From: JBHIYN01 sp041984235
GTDB taxonomy: Bacteria > Pseudomonadota > Gammaproteobacteria > Ga0077536
Assembly (NCBI GenBank): GCA_041984235.1
Contig: JBHIYN010000003.1
Span: 62,001-126,000, forward strand
DNA: 64,000 nt
Direction of reading: 5' to 3'
Positions 16,465-24,120 of the stretch are shown here, one piece after another; position 1 is the stretch's first letter, and each line of letters begins with the position of its first letter. The notes below the pieces were generated by a model. It was not told the origin of the DNA. It saw only the letters and a list, made by a program, of their open reading frames with translations, and searched no databases. Position numbers and translations under genes: made by a program.

Positions 16465-17385
16465 CTGGCGCGCGCGTGCGCGCACGCGGTAGACGTCGCC
16501 GCGACCGGCAGCCTCGGCGATGACGTCGTCGCTGGTCGCCAGGCGGTCGACCAGGCCGAGTTCCAGCGCGCGGGTTCCGAACCAGTATTCACCGGTACCG
16601 ACCCGCTCCAGGTCGAGATGCGGGCGGCAGCCGGCAACGAAGTCCTTGAACAGGGCGTGGGCGTCCTCGATCTCCTCGCGGAACTTGGCCCGCCCTTCGT
16701 CGGTGTTCTCGCCGAACAGGCTCAGGGTGCGCTTGTAACGGCCGGCGGTGATCTGCTCGAAATCGACGTCGTGCTTTTTCAGCAGCCGGTTGAAATTGGG
16801 CAGCTGGGCGACGACGCCGATCGATCCGACGATGGCGAACGGCGCAGCGACGATCTCGTCGGCGACACAGGCCATCATGTAACCGCCGCTGGCCGCGATG
16901 CGGTCGACCACCGCGCGCAGGCGGATGCCGCGCTCGCGCACGCGCTTGAGCTGCGAGGCGGCCAGGCCGTAACCGTGGATGCTGCCGCCCCCGCTTTCCA
17001 GCACCACGATGACCTCGTCATGGTCACCGGCCACGGTGAGGATGGCAGTGATCTCCTCGCGCAGCTGGGCCACGGCGCCGGCCCGGATGTCGCCGTGGAA
17101 TTCGCACACCCAGGTGCGCGGCTGGTCGGGCGCGGGGCGCGCCTTGGCCGCCGCGCGGGCCGACTTGAGCCGCTTGCGGAAGGCCCTGGGCTCGAGCATG
17201 GCCGCGGCCAGGCGCAGCTCGGCGTCGCGCAGGCGGTCGTTGAGGCGCACGACCTCGATCTCGCCGTCCTCGTTGCCGCGGCGCGACTGGCGCAGGACCA
17301 GCACGAGGACCACCGGTGCCGCCAGCAGCGCGATCACGGTCACCAGCTTGGCGCCGAAGAGCAGGTAGTCGTAGAGGTATTCCAT
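16405..17385 (-). CDS. sohB: SohB-type inner-membrane serine peptidase
   Basis: A 326-residue S49-family peptidase. There is an N-terminal transmembrane segment (residues 9-31), a charged linker, then the peptidase domain with WVCEFHGDI, LESGGGSIHGYG, the nucleophile at Ser166 in DRIAASGGYMMA, and the general-base lysine at Lys218 in AGRYKRTLSLFGENT. E. coli SohB is a periplasmic-facing peptidase found as a suppressor of degP loss. ATG 17385 (MEYLYDYLLFG) matches family N-termini; an upstream in-frame ATG at 17424 would add an unlikely leader. The 3' end overlaps the deacetylase gene by 60 nt. Confidence 0.93.
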   Translation of the reverse strand: MEYLYDYLLFGAKLVTVIALLAAPVVLVLVLRQSRRGNEDGEIEVVRLNDRLRDAELRLAAAMLEPRAFRKRLKSARAAAKARPAPDQPRTWVCEFHGDIRAGAVAQLREEITAILTVAGDHDEVIVVLESGGGSIHGYGLAASQLKRVRERGIRLRAVVDRIAASGGYMMACVADEIVAAPFAIVGSIGVVAQLPNFNRLLKKHDVDFEQITAGRYKRTLSLFGENTDEGRAKFREEIEDAHALFKDFVAGCRPHLDLERVGTGEYWFGTRALELGLVDRLATSDDVIAEAAGRGDVYRVRARARQSLIERILRPGGREAEGLLF

Positions 17386-17509
17386 CTTCCGCGGCGACTC
17401 TCGCGGCACGCGCCGCGCCGTCATTGTAGCGGCGTCCTGTCACGCCGCGGGGAGGAGCACGGGGAAGGGCCCGCGCCGGTTCGGCCGGCGCGGGACGCGG
17501 GTTGGAACG

Positions 17510-17965
17510 TCAGCTGGTGGGCGCGGGGAACGCGGCCGCGCCGCGCGCGCGCAGGTAGCACTCGGTATGGCAGATTTTCTCGACGATACGCGCACGCACG
17601 GCGTCGGCGGCATCGCTGAACCACAGGCCGATCTCGAAGCCGGCCGCCTGCTCGCGCACCATGACCACGGTGGCGACGAAGCGCTGGGTTACCCCGCGCA
17701 GCGGGATCTCGAGCTCGAGCCGGGTGCCGGCCGGGATGTACTTCTCGGAGTGGAAGCTGACCCCGACGTCACCGGCAGTGACGCGGTCTTCCTTGTGCCG
17801 CCAGGGCAGGGCGGTGCGGCGCCGAAAGCGGATGGGGAACTGCGCCGGATGCGGGATGAAGTCGTTATGTATCGCATCCAGCCGTTCGAGTGCGGCGCCG
17901 GCAGGGGAGTTGGGCATTGACAGTGTCTCACCACCGGACGCACCCATTCGGTCGATTGTGTGCAT
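17510..17965 (-). CDS. PilZ-domain protein with degenerate c-di-GMP motif
   Basis: A 151-residue protein with a PilZ-type beta-barrel from about residue 45: FPIRFRRRTALPWRH, VTAGDVGVSFHSEKYIPAGTRLELEIPL, FVATVVMVREQ and FEIGLWFSD. Arginines at the RxxxR position are present, but the D/NxSxxG motif reads GDVGVS, so c-di-GMP binding is uncertain. ATG 17965 is preceded by GAGG at seven bases. The frame is open further upstream to a TTG at 18046, but that TTG is the first half of the -35 box of a strong promoter, so the longer protein is not real. Confidence 0.78.
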   Translation of the reverse strand: MHTIDRMGASGGETLSMPNSPAGAALERLDAIHNDFIPHPAQFPIRFRRRTALPWRHKEDRVTAGDVGVSFHSEKYIPAGTRLELEIPLRGVTQRFVATVVMVREQAAGFEIGLWFSDAADAVRARIVEKICHTECYLRARGAAAFPAPTS

Positions 17966-18017
17966 GGCCAGACCTCGCAATTCGGGAAATTTGATTATCA
18001 GGATGTTACGACCACAA

Positions 18018-18046
18018 TTTATAGTGATATCTAGCTTTAATGTCAA
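18018..18046 (-). promoter_or_regulatory. Sigma-70 promoter of the PilZ gene
   Basis: On the minus strand TTGACA (18046-18041), a 17-nt spacer and TATAAA (18023-18018) make a near-consensus housekeeping promoter. The expected transcription start is near 18011, giving a leader of about 45 nt before ATG 17965. A dyad overlaps the -35 element. Confidence 0.8.
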
Positions 18047-18050
18047 GCTA
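18032..18050. promoter_or_regulatory. Inverted repeat overlapping the -35 box (possible operator)
   Basis: TAGCTT (18032-18037), a 7-nt spacer and AAGCTA (18045-18050) form a dyad that covers the whole -35 hexamer (18041-18046) of the PilZ promoter. A repressor bound here would block RNA polymerase. The regulator is unknown. Confidence 0.45.
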
Positions 18051-18080
18051 AATAAACACGTATATCAGCGTGTTATTTAA
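18047..18080 (-). terminator. AT-rich hairpin after the REC-PAS gene (likely terminator)
   Basis: AACACG (18055-18060), an 8-nt loop and CGTGTT (18069-18074) pair, extended by AAAT/ATTT with one bulged A. On the minus strand the stem is followed by TTTATTT, so it can end transcription of the response-regulator gene (stop at 18130) just before the PilZ promoter. Confidence 0.5.
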
Positions 18081-18129
18081 GTTATTTAAAGTAAAACCAG
18101 CGTCGGGCGGGTCGCCCGTGCGGGTGTCG

Positions 18130-18966
18130 TCAGCGACGCGCGGTGACGTCCATCCAGGCGCCGACCAGCTCGATCGTACGGCCATCGCCGTCATGCACCG
18201 CGCGCAGCGAGTCGACGATCGTGAGCGTGGTGCCGGCGCGGTGCCGGATACGGTACTCGAGCACCGCGTGGCTGCGCTCGCCACTGGCCAGGTCGTCCAG
18301 GCATTGCTGGTAACGGGCGCGCTCGGCGGGCTCGATCAGGCCGGGCCAGAAGTCCGCGTCGATGACCGCCGTGGTGCGCTCGTAGCCGCTCAGCCGGGCG
18401 AAGTTCTTGGAGATGTAGCTCGCGCGCAACACCCCGTCCTCGAACGAGAAGCTGTACAGCACCGCGGGACTGAACTCGACCCAGTATTCGAGCAGCTCGT
18501 TGGCCTCGTCCAGGTCGCGCAGGCGCTCGTCGAGCTCGGCGTTGGTGCGTGCGAGCTGCTCGCGCAGGCGGCGCTCGCTGACGATGAGGTGATGGTAGTC
18601 GGCCGCTTCGCGCACGGCGTGCAGGATCTCGTCCTGCTGCCAGGGCTTGCGCACGAAGCGGTACACGCTGCCGTCGTGCAGCGCGGCAATGGCGACATCG
18701 AGGTCGTCCAGTGCGGTCACCATGACGCGCACGGTATCCGGCCAGCGTGCCTTGATGCGCTTGAACAGCTCGACCCCGTTGGTCCCCGGCATGACAAAAT
18801 CGGACACCACCACGGCGAACGGGCCCTCGCGTTCGAGTACGCCCAGGGCGTCGTCGGCATCGCGGGCCACGGTGCAGGCGAATTCGGCGCCCAGGTGGCG
18901 TACGAGCAGGGAGCTGGCCTCTGCCTGGTCGTCGACGCAGAGGATCCGGGGTGCGGGGGTGTTCAT
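18130..18966 (-). CDS. Response regulator with REC and PAS domains
   Basis: A 278-residue cytosolic signalling protein. The receiver domain (residues 7-122) has the acidic pair Asp12-Asp13, phosphoacceptor Asp56 in VVVSDFVMPGTNG, TAL at 84-86 and Lys107 in FVRKPWQ. A charged coiled-coil linker (about 125-160, SERRLREQLARTNAELDERL) leads to a PAS/PAC domain (about 160-275: LLEYWVEFSPAVLYSFSFEDG, ISKNFARLSGYE, LEYRIRHRAG). There is no output domain such as GGDEF or a DNA-binding helix, so it probably works through protein contacts. No partner kinase is linked; the adjacent PilZ gene has its own promoter. Confidence 0.88.
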   Translation of the reverse strand: MNTPAPRILCVDDQAEASSLLVRHLGAEFACTVARDADDALGVLEREGPFAVVVSDFVMPGTNGVELFKRIKARWPDTVRVMVTALDDLDVAIAALHDGSVYRFVRKPWQQDEILHAVREAADYHHLIVSERRLREQLARTNAELDERLRDLDEANELLEYWVEFSPAVLYSFSFEDGVLRASYISKNFARLSGYERTTAVIDADFWPGLIEPAERARYQQCLDDLASGERSHAVLEYRIRHRAGTTLTIVDSLRAVHDGDGRTIELVGAWMDVTARR

Positions 18967-19046
18967 ACCTGCTCGGGGTCGTTGCGGCGTAGTCGTGAGG
19001 CCGGCTCCAGCCTACCGCGCGCCGACGCGAAATGCATGGCCGGCCG

Positions 19047-19805
19047 TCAGGGCCCGAGCAACAGCCGCACGATGAGGGCGGCGATACACAGGTTGAACAT
19101 CAGGCGGATGAACTTTTCGCCGCGTGCCAGCGACACGTGCACCCCCAGCCAGCCGCCGCAGGTGTTGCCCAGCGCCAGCGCCAGTCCGGCCAGCCACAGG
19201 ATGCCGCTTTCCGACCAGAAGATCGCGAGGGCGGCGATCGAGTAGGGGATCACGGTTGCCATCTTGTGCATGTTCGTGCGCACCAGGTCGAGGCCGCCGA
19301 CGCGATGCAGGATGAACATGATCAGGAAACCGATGCCGATGTGAATGACGCCGCCGTAGAACCCGACCACGCCGATCAGTGCGTGTGTCAGCCACGGGCG
19401 CCTGAGGCGCTCGCCCGTTGCAGAGGCCGCACCGCGGCGCGCGACGCGCGACTCCAGGCCCATCGTCAGCATCACGCAGATCATCACCCCGGCGAGCAGC
19501 CGGTTGAACCAGACGCCTTCGATGTGCGCGCCCCACCAGGCGCCGATGACCGCGCCCGGCAGTAATGCCAGCGCCAGTGTGGCGCTGGTACGCAGGTCGC
19601 GCACGCCGCGGCGGAAGAAGGCCGCCGTGGCCGCCGTCGTCTGCGCAATGATGGCGATGCGGTTGGTACCATTGGCGACCGGGCCAGGTACCCCCATCAG
19701 CACCAGTGCCGGTACCGTCAGCATCGAACCACCGCCGGCGACGACGTTGATGAAGCCGGCCGCAATGCCGACCAGGACGAGTATGGTGTATTCGAAGGCG
19801 CCCAT
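19047..19805 (-). CDS. TauE/SafE-family membrane permease
   Basis: A 252-residue integral membrane protein with about eight hydrophobic segments. It starts FEYTILVLVGIAAGFINVVAGGGSMLTVPALVLMG, the typical first TauE/SafE half-repeat, and has NGTNRIAII after it, with a second half-repeat from VVGFYGGVIHIGIGFLIMF. Family members export or import sulfite, sulfoacetate and other organosulfonates, but the substrate here is unknown and no sulfonate gene is adjacent. ATG 19805 fits the family N-terminus. The open frame continues upstream to 21188, but that part is antisense to the glycosyltransferase gene and is not coding. Only 24 bp separate it from the divergent glycosyltransferase start. Confidence 0.88.
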   Translation of the reverse strand: MGAFEYTILVLVGIAAGFINVVAGGGSMLTVPALVLMGVPGPVANGTNRIAIIAQTTAATAAFFRRGVRDLRTSATLALALLPGAVIGAWWGAHIEGVWFNRLLAGVMICVMLTMGLESRVARRGAASATGERLRRPWLTHALIGVVGFYGGVIHIGIGFLIMFILHRVGGLDLVRTNMHKMATVIPYSIAALAIFWSESGILWLAGLALALGNTCGGWLGVHVSLARGEKFIRLMFNLCIAALIVRLLLGP

Positions 19806-19829
19806 GGCAGGGGCGCAAGTGTAAGCGCA

Positions 19830-20972
19830 GTGCCGGCCAATCCCCAACCGCACGCTGCGCGTCCGTGTGCGCTGCTGGTGTCGGCCTACGATGCCCTGAG
19901 TCACCGGCACTGGGCGCAGGGACTGATGCAGCATCTGCCGCAGTGGCACTGGCGCTACCTGGCACTGCCGGCAAGGTATTTCGCCTGGCGCGTGCGCGGC
20001 AGCGCGTTGGCCCTGCTGGACCCGGCCAACGCGCACTGTATCGCGCCGCCGCCCGACGTCCTCGTCGCGACCTCGATGTTCGACCTGGCGACCGCGCGGG
20101 CCATCGTGCCGGCCGTGCGCGCGCTGCCTGCGCTGGTTTATTTCCACGAAAACCAGTTCGTCTACCCGGGACACGAGAACGGTCGCGCGGATACCCAGAT
20201 GATCACCCTGCGCAGCGCGCTGGCCGCCGACCGGGTCGTGTTCAATTCGCGCTATAACCGCGACACCTTTTTCGGCGGCGCGGCGGACCTGCTCGCGCGC
20301 ATGCCGGACGGCGTGCCGCCCGCGCTGCTCGATGCCGTCAGCGGGCGCAGCACGGTGCTGCCGGTGCCGTTGCCGGCGGACCTGCCACCGGCACCGCCAC
20401 GTAGCGGAAGCGGCCCCTTGCGCGTGCTGTGGAATCATCGCTGGGAGGAGGACAAGGCGCCGCAGCGCCTGCTTGCCGCTCTGCGCCTCCTGCGGCAGCG
20501 CGGCGTGCACTGCGAGCTCGTCCTGCGCGGCCAGCAGTTCCGCCGCCGCCCAGTGGCCTTCGATCGACTCCTGGCCGAGTTCACACGCCCGGCGCCGGCC
20601 GGCTTCGCCGAGCGTGGTGCCTACCTCGCCACGCTCGGCAGCGCGGACGTGGTGGTCTCGACCGCCCTGCACGATTTCCAGGGGCTCGCCGTGCTCGAAG
20701 CGATTGCCTGCGGCTGCGTGCCGGCGGTGCCCGACCGCCTCGCCTACCGCGAGTTCGTCGCGCCACGCTACCGTTATGCCTCGCACCCCGGGGACGCGGC
20801 GGCGGAAGCCGAGTCGCTCGCCGCCATGCTGGCCGAGCTGGCCGCGGTGCGCGCGCACGGTCCGTTGCCTGCGCCAGACCCGCCGCGGCTGAGCTGGTCC
20901 GCGCTGGCCGACGACTACCACGCGCTCGTCGCCGGGCTCGCCGGGTGTACCGGCGACGGCGTGGGCGGCTAG
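19830..20972 (+). CDS. DUF3524 / tRNA-queuosine alpha-mannosyltransferase-like glycosyltransferase
   Basis: A 380-residue GT-B-fold glycosyltransferase. The N-terminal DUF3524 domain starts LLVSAYDALSHRHWAQGL and holds the signature YFHENQFVYP (His106-Gln109) and ADRVVFNSRYNRDTFF, the same pattern as the vertebrate enzyme (GTDC1/QTMAN) that mannosylates queuosine in tRNA-Asp. The C-terminal domain has VLWNHRWEEDKAP and STALHDFQGLAVLEAIACGCVP, a typical retaining-GT donor site. The start is GTG 19830; the family N-terminus follows closely, so a later start is unlikely. The QueD-like gene follows 28 nt downstream. Queuosine as acceptor is inferred from family and neighbour; the sugar is unproven. 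Confidence 0.85.
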   Translation: MPANPQPHAARPCALLVSAYDALSHRHWAQGLMQHLPQWHWRYLALPARYFAWRVRGSALALLDPANAHCIAPPPDVLVATSMFDLATARAIVPAVRALPALVYFHENQFVYPGHENGRADTQMITLRSALAADRVVFNSRYNRDTFFGGAADLLARMPDGVPPALLDAVSGRSTVLPVPLPADLPPAPPRSGSGPLRVLWNHRWEEDKAPQRLLAALRLLRQRGVHCELVLRGQQFRRRPVAFDRLLAEFTRPAPAGFAERGAYLATLGSADVVVSTALHDFQGLAVLEAIACGCVPAVPDRLAYREFVAPRYRYASHPGDAAAEAESLAAMLAELAAVRAHGPLPAPDPPRLSWSALADDYHALVAGLAGCTGDGVGG

Positions 20973-21000
20973 CGTCCGCACTGCTATCATCGCCGCCGCC

Positions 21001-21390
21001 ATGGACCTGTTCGTCGACTTCGATTTCGCCGCCTCGCGGCGCCTGCCGGGCCTGCCGCCGTCACATCCGTGCAGCCGGCTGCACGGACATACCTTCCAGG
21101 TGCGACTGCGCCTGCGCGGCGAGGTCGACCCGGACAGCGGCTGGCTGCTCGACTTCGGCGACGTCGAAGCGCTCATCGCACGGATCACCGAGACCGTCGA
21201 TCACCGGTACCTGAACGATCTCGCGGGCCTCGAGAACCCCACCACCGAGCGCCTCGCGGAATGGCTGTGGCCACGCCTGGCCGGGGACCTTCCGGGCCTG
21301 TTCGAAATCACCGTGCAGGAGCACCCCTCGCGCGGCGTCGTCTATTACGGTCCGTCCGCGGACCCCAGCGGGGATTCAGCCCATGCGTAA
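21001..21390 (+). CDS. QueD-like 6-pyruvoyl-tetrahydropterin synthase family protein, one zinc ligand replaced
   Basis: A 129-residue protein aligning end to end with E. coli QueD (6-carboxy-tetrahydropterin synthase, queuosine pathway). It keeps the catalytic Cys24 in HPCSRLHGH, zinc ligands His28 and His30, GWLLDFGDVEALI, VDHRYLNDLAGLENPTTE and the Glu in TVQEH. Position 13, the first zinc ligand (His16 in E. coli, EAAHRLP), is Arg here (AASRRLP). Zinc binding and activity may therefore be altered. It is flanked by the DUF3524 glycosyltransferase (28 nt upstream) and the DUF4197 gene (8-nt overlap). QueD homologue by family; true QueD activity is uncertain. Confidence 0.82.
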   Translation: MDLFVDFDFAASRRLPGLPPSHPCSRLHGHTFQVRLRLRGEVDPDSGWLLDFGDVEALIARITETVDHRYLNDLAGLENPTTERLAEWLWPRLAGDLPGLFEITVQEHPSRGVVYYGPSADPSGDSAHA

Positions 21391-22114
21391 TCACCTGTCA
21401 GGCCTCGCGCTGGTCCTGGCGCTGGCCACCACGCCGGCAGCGGCGGACTGGCGCGCCTGGCTCAAGGACATCGCCGGCAGCGAAGAGACCGCCGCCGTCG
21501 CCAGCCAGCTTTCGCAGAGCGAGATCGCGGACGGCCTGCGCGCGGCCCTCGACAAGGGCGTGCGCAACGCGGTCAGCGAGCTCGGCCGGCCGGACGGATT
21601 CCTCGCCAACAGCGCAGTGCGCATCCCGGTGCCGAAACACCTGTCGATGGTCGAGAGCGGTCTGCGCACGCTCGGACAGGACGCGCTGGCCGACCAGTTC
21701 GTGACCAGTCTCAACCGCGCCGCGGAGCGCGCCGTGCCCGAGGCCGCCGGGGTATTCGCCGGCGCCATCAGCAAGATAACGCTGGACGACGCCCGCGGCA
21801 TTCTGGACGGTGGCCCGACCGCCGCGACCGACTACCTGCGCCGCAGCAGCGGGGCCGAGCTCGCCGAGCGCTTCTCGCCGATCGTCGACGGCGCGATCCG
21901 CGAGGCCGGGGTCACGGCGCGCTACCAGGACATGCTGGACAAGGCCGGCCCGGTCGCGGCGCTGATCGACCGCGACCAGCTCGACCTCGGCAACTACGTC
22001 ACCGACCGCACGCTGGACGGCCTGTTCACCGTCATCGGTCAGGAAGAGCAGCGCATCCGCGCCAATCCCGCGGCGCGCACCAGCGACCTGCTGAAGAAGG
22101 TTTTCGGCTCCTGA
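21383..22114 (+). CDS. DUF4197 family exported protein
   Basis: A 243-residue secreted protein: signal peptide of about 21 residues (LALVLALATTPAAAD), then DUF4197. Supporting strings are LSQSEIADGLRAALDKGVRNAVSEL, VRIPVPKHLSMVESGLRTLG, FVTSLNRAAERAVPEA, ITLDDARGILDGGPTAATDYLRR and LDGLFTVIGQEEQRIRANPAARTSDLLKKVFG. The function of DUF4197 is unknown; it is common in proteobacteria. The ATG overlaps the end of the QueD-like gene by 8 nt, so it is co-translated with it, although a link to tRNA modification is not implied by the family. Confidence 0.87.
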   Translation: MRNHLSGLALVLALATTPAAADWRAWLKDIAGSEETAAVASQLSQSEIADGLRAALDKGVRNAVSELGRPDGFLANSAVRIPVPKHLSMVESGLRTLGQDALADQFVTSLNRAAERAVPEAAGVFAGAISKITLDDARGILDGGPTAATDYLRRSSGAELAERFSPIVDGAIREAGVTARYQDMLDKAGPVAALIDRDQLDLGNYVTDRTLDGLFTVIGQEEQRIRANPAARTSDLLKKVFGS

Positions 22115-22123
22115 GGTTCAGCC

Positions 22124-22942
22124 TCAGGTCGGCATCGGGTGCCAGCCGGCATCGGCCCACAGCTGACCGCTGACCGCCGAGTTGCGGATCAGGAACGAGA
22201 TCGCGTCGGCAATTTCCTCGGGCCGGATGAGACGCTTGATCTGGGTCGCGGGCAGGATGTGGCGGTTGATGTAATCCTCGCCCAGCGCGCGCACCATCGG
22301 GGTGTCGGTGAAACCCGGATGGATTACCGCACAACGCACGCCGTAAAAAATTGCCTCTTTCATCAGGGTCGAGGCCGCGCCTTCGAGACCGACCTTGGTC
22401 GTGGAGTAGGAGATCTGGCCCTTGTTGCCCTGCGACGAGACCGATCCGATGAAGATGATCACGCCCTGTGTGCCTTCCTCGGCCTGCCATCGATCGAGGC
22501 CCTGGCTGAAGCGCGCCTCGGCCTGCTGCGCGACCATTTCCAGTGCCCAGTAGACCGGGGCAATCAGGTTGACCTCGATCACCTGGCGGAAATTCTCGAC
22601 CGGGTAGATGTTGGCGCGGCCCTTGTCGCGGTTCAGCTTCACCGCGAGTGCGTCGCGCGTGATCCCCGCGGCCGGCACGCAGATGTTGACCGTGCCATGC
22701 TCGTTGCGCATGGTGTCGAACACCTCGCGCCGGAAGGCTTCGTCGGTGGTATCGCCCTGGAAGGCGCGCACCGCGCGGCCGCCGTTGCCGGCGCTGAGAC
22801 CGGCGGCGACCTCGTGCACGGCGTCGGACATGTCGACCAGGGCCAGTGCGCCGATTTCGTGGCGGTGGAGCTCGGCGGCGGCGGCGCGGCCGATACCGCT
22901 GGCGGCGCCGGTGATGATGCCGACCTTGCCTTTTATTTCCAT
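22124..22942 (-). CDS. Short-chain dehydrogenase/reductase
   Basis: A 272-residue classical SDR. The cofactor motif is TGAASGIG (residues 11-18), and the active site keeps Ser in IGSVSSQGNKGQ and Tyr-Lys in YSTTK. VIHPGFTDTPMVRAL follows, as in acetoacetyl-CoA- and 3-oxoacyl-ACP-reductase-like SDRs. The insert RFSQGLDRWQAEEGTQG is unusual. Asp in LALVDMSD suggests NAD preference. The substrate is unknown. A good -10 element (TATAAT) lies 33 nt upstream of the start. The 3' end is convergent with the DUF4197 gene, with 9 nt between. Confidence 0.88.
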   Translation of the reverse strand: MEIKGKVGIITGAASGIGRAAAAELHRHEIGALALVDMSDAVHEVAAGLSAGNGGRAVRAFQGDTTDEAFRREVFDTMRNEHGTVNICVPAAGITRDALAVKLNRDKGRANIYPVENFRQVIEVNLIAPVYWALEMVAQQAEARFSQGLDRWQAEEGTQGVIIFIGSVSSQGNKGQISYSTTKVGLEGAASTLMKEAIFYGVRCAVIHPGFTDTPMVRALGEDYINRHILPATQIKRLIRPEEIADAISFLIRNSAVSGQLWADAGWHPMPT

Positions 22943-22974
22943 GCGCAGACCCGTGGTGGTGACGACAGGCGCGC

Positions 22975-23002
22975 ATTATACGGCGCGCATGGTGCGCCGC
23001 AA
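22975..23002 (-). promoter_or_regulatory. Probable promoter of the SDR gene
   Basis: On the minus strand TATAAT (22980-22975) is a perfect -10 hexamer, with TTGCGG 16 nt upstream (23002-22997) as a weak -35. The region is flanked by a GCGCGC/GCGCGC symmetry. The position suits a leader of about 25-30 nt before ATG 22942. Confidence 0.5.
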
Positions 23003-23091
23003 TATCGCGTATCCCGCCAGCGGCAGGGCGGCGCGCGGTGCCGTCTCGTAGCCGCTGCCCGGGGCCGCGGCCTGACGCCGCGGCAGCCGCC

Positions 23092-24111
23092 ATGACCGGG
23101 CCATGGGACGACTTCCCCCGCGCTGACAGGGCGCCGTCGCTGGCGGCCGCGCGGGGCTACTCGCTGGACTGCGTGGCACGCGCGCAGGTGGCGCTGACGG
23201 CGCATGCGGACACGCTCGACGCCATCGAGACGGTGGCCGCCGCCGGCTCCCTGGGACGTCTCGAAGCAACCCCGGGCTCGGACTTCGACTGCGTCGTCGT
23301 CGCGCGGCCCGGCGCGGACGGCGCGCGCGTGGCCGCCCAGACAAGCCGCGTCATCACCTTGCTGGAGGCCACCGGCCTGAAGCCACCCAAGGCCGGCGGA
23401 ATCTATCGCCAGGCCGTCGCCCGCGAGGCGCTGCTCGACGAGGCGGCTCTCGGCAGTCTGGAGGAGCCGGCGGCGGTGTTCGGCAAGCGCATGGCCCTGC
23501 TGCTGGATGCGCGGCCGCTGTTCCGCGAGGCGGCCTGTCGCAGCCTGCAGCAGGCCGTCCTGCGCTGGTACGGCCACGGCTTTCACGCGGCCGACCCGGG
23601 GCGCGGCTGGACTTACCTGCTCAACGACCTGGTGCGTTACGTGCACGCCTACGCCGCGTGGCAACAGTACGCGTTCTCTGCCGGCGGCGACGATAGCTGG
23701 TGGCTGCGCCAGGCCAAGCTGCGCACCAGCCGCTGTCTCACCTTCGCCGGGCTGATGGTGCTGCTGGGCGCCAGCCACGCGCGCCCCGACAAGCATGCCT
23801 GGCTGTGCGAGCGTCTCGCGCTGACCCCGCTGCAGCGCGTTGCGGACAGCATGTCACGCCACGATCCATCCGCGCTGGCCGAACTGGTGACGATCTACGA
23901 CTCGCTGCACGCCCGCCTCGCCGATGCCCGATTCCGAGCGCGCCTGGTCGCCGGCGGGCCGCGCGCGGCGGACGCGCCAACCGTCGACGATCCGGCCGGC
24001 TGGCCGGCGCTGGCCGACGACAGCGCCACCTTCATGCGCATCCTGAGCGGCTACCTGCTCGATCGCCGCGCCGACTGGCATCCGGATTTCTTTGCGCGGC
24101 TGATCCTGTAA
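23092..24111 (+). CDS. Nucleotidyltransferase-fold protein (GlnD/DUF294-like)
   Basis: A 339-residue protein. Residues about 45-75 contain the nucleotidyltransferase active-site pattern AAGSLGRLEATPGSDFDCVVV, with the Gly-Ser helix and the Asp-x-Asp pair intact, so metal-dependent nucleotide transfer is possible. The remainder is helical, with RSLQQAVLRWYGHGF and WWLRQAKLRTSRCLTFAGLMVLLG. The overall architecture recalls putative nucleotidyltransferases of the DUF294 or GlnD type, but the exact family is not clear to me and no regulatory domains are seen. ATG 23092 gives a sensible N-terminus. It faces the LolC/E-like gene tail to tail. Confidence 0.7.
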   Translation: MTGPWDDFPRADRAPSLAAARGYSLDCVARAQVALTAHADTLDAIETVAAAGSLGRLEATPGSDFDCVVVARPGADGARVAAQTSRVITLLEATGLKPPKAGGIYRQAVAREALLDEAALGSLEEPAAVFGKRMALLLDARPLFREAACRSLQQAVLRWYGHGFHAADPGRGWTYLLNDLVRYVHAYAAWQQYAFSAGGDDSWWLRQAKLRTSRCLTFAGLMVLLGASHARPDKHAWLCERLALTPLQRVADSMSRHDPSALAELVTIYDSLHARLADARFRARLVAGGPRAADAPTVDDPAGWPALADDSATFMRILSGYLLDRRADWHPDFFARLIL

Positions 24112-24120
24112 CGCCGCGAG

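Noticed and set aside
17966..18046. N-terminal extension of the PilZ protein from TTG 18046
   Set aside because: The TTG is part of the -35 hexamer of a near-consensus promoter, whose transcript would start downstream of it; ATG 17965 has a ribosome-binding site.
19806..21188. Upstream extension of the TauE/SafE frame to a 713-codon protein
   Set aside because: The extra 461 codons are antisense to the glycosyltransferase and QueD-like genes and have no membrane or domain pattern; ATG 19805 begins the real family N-terminus.
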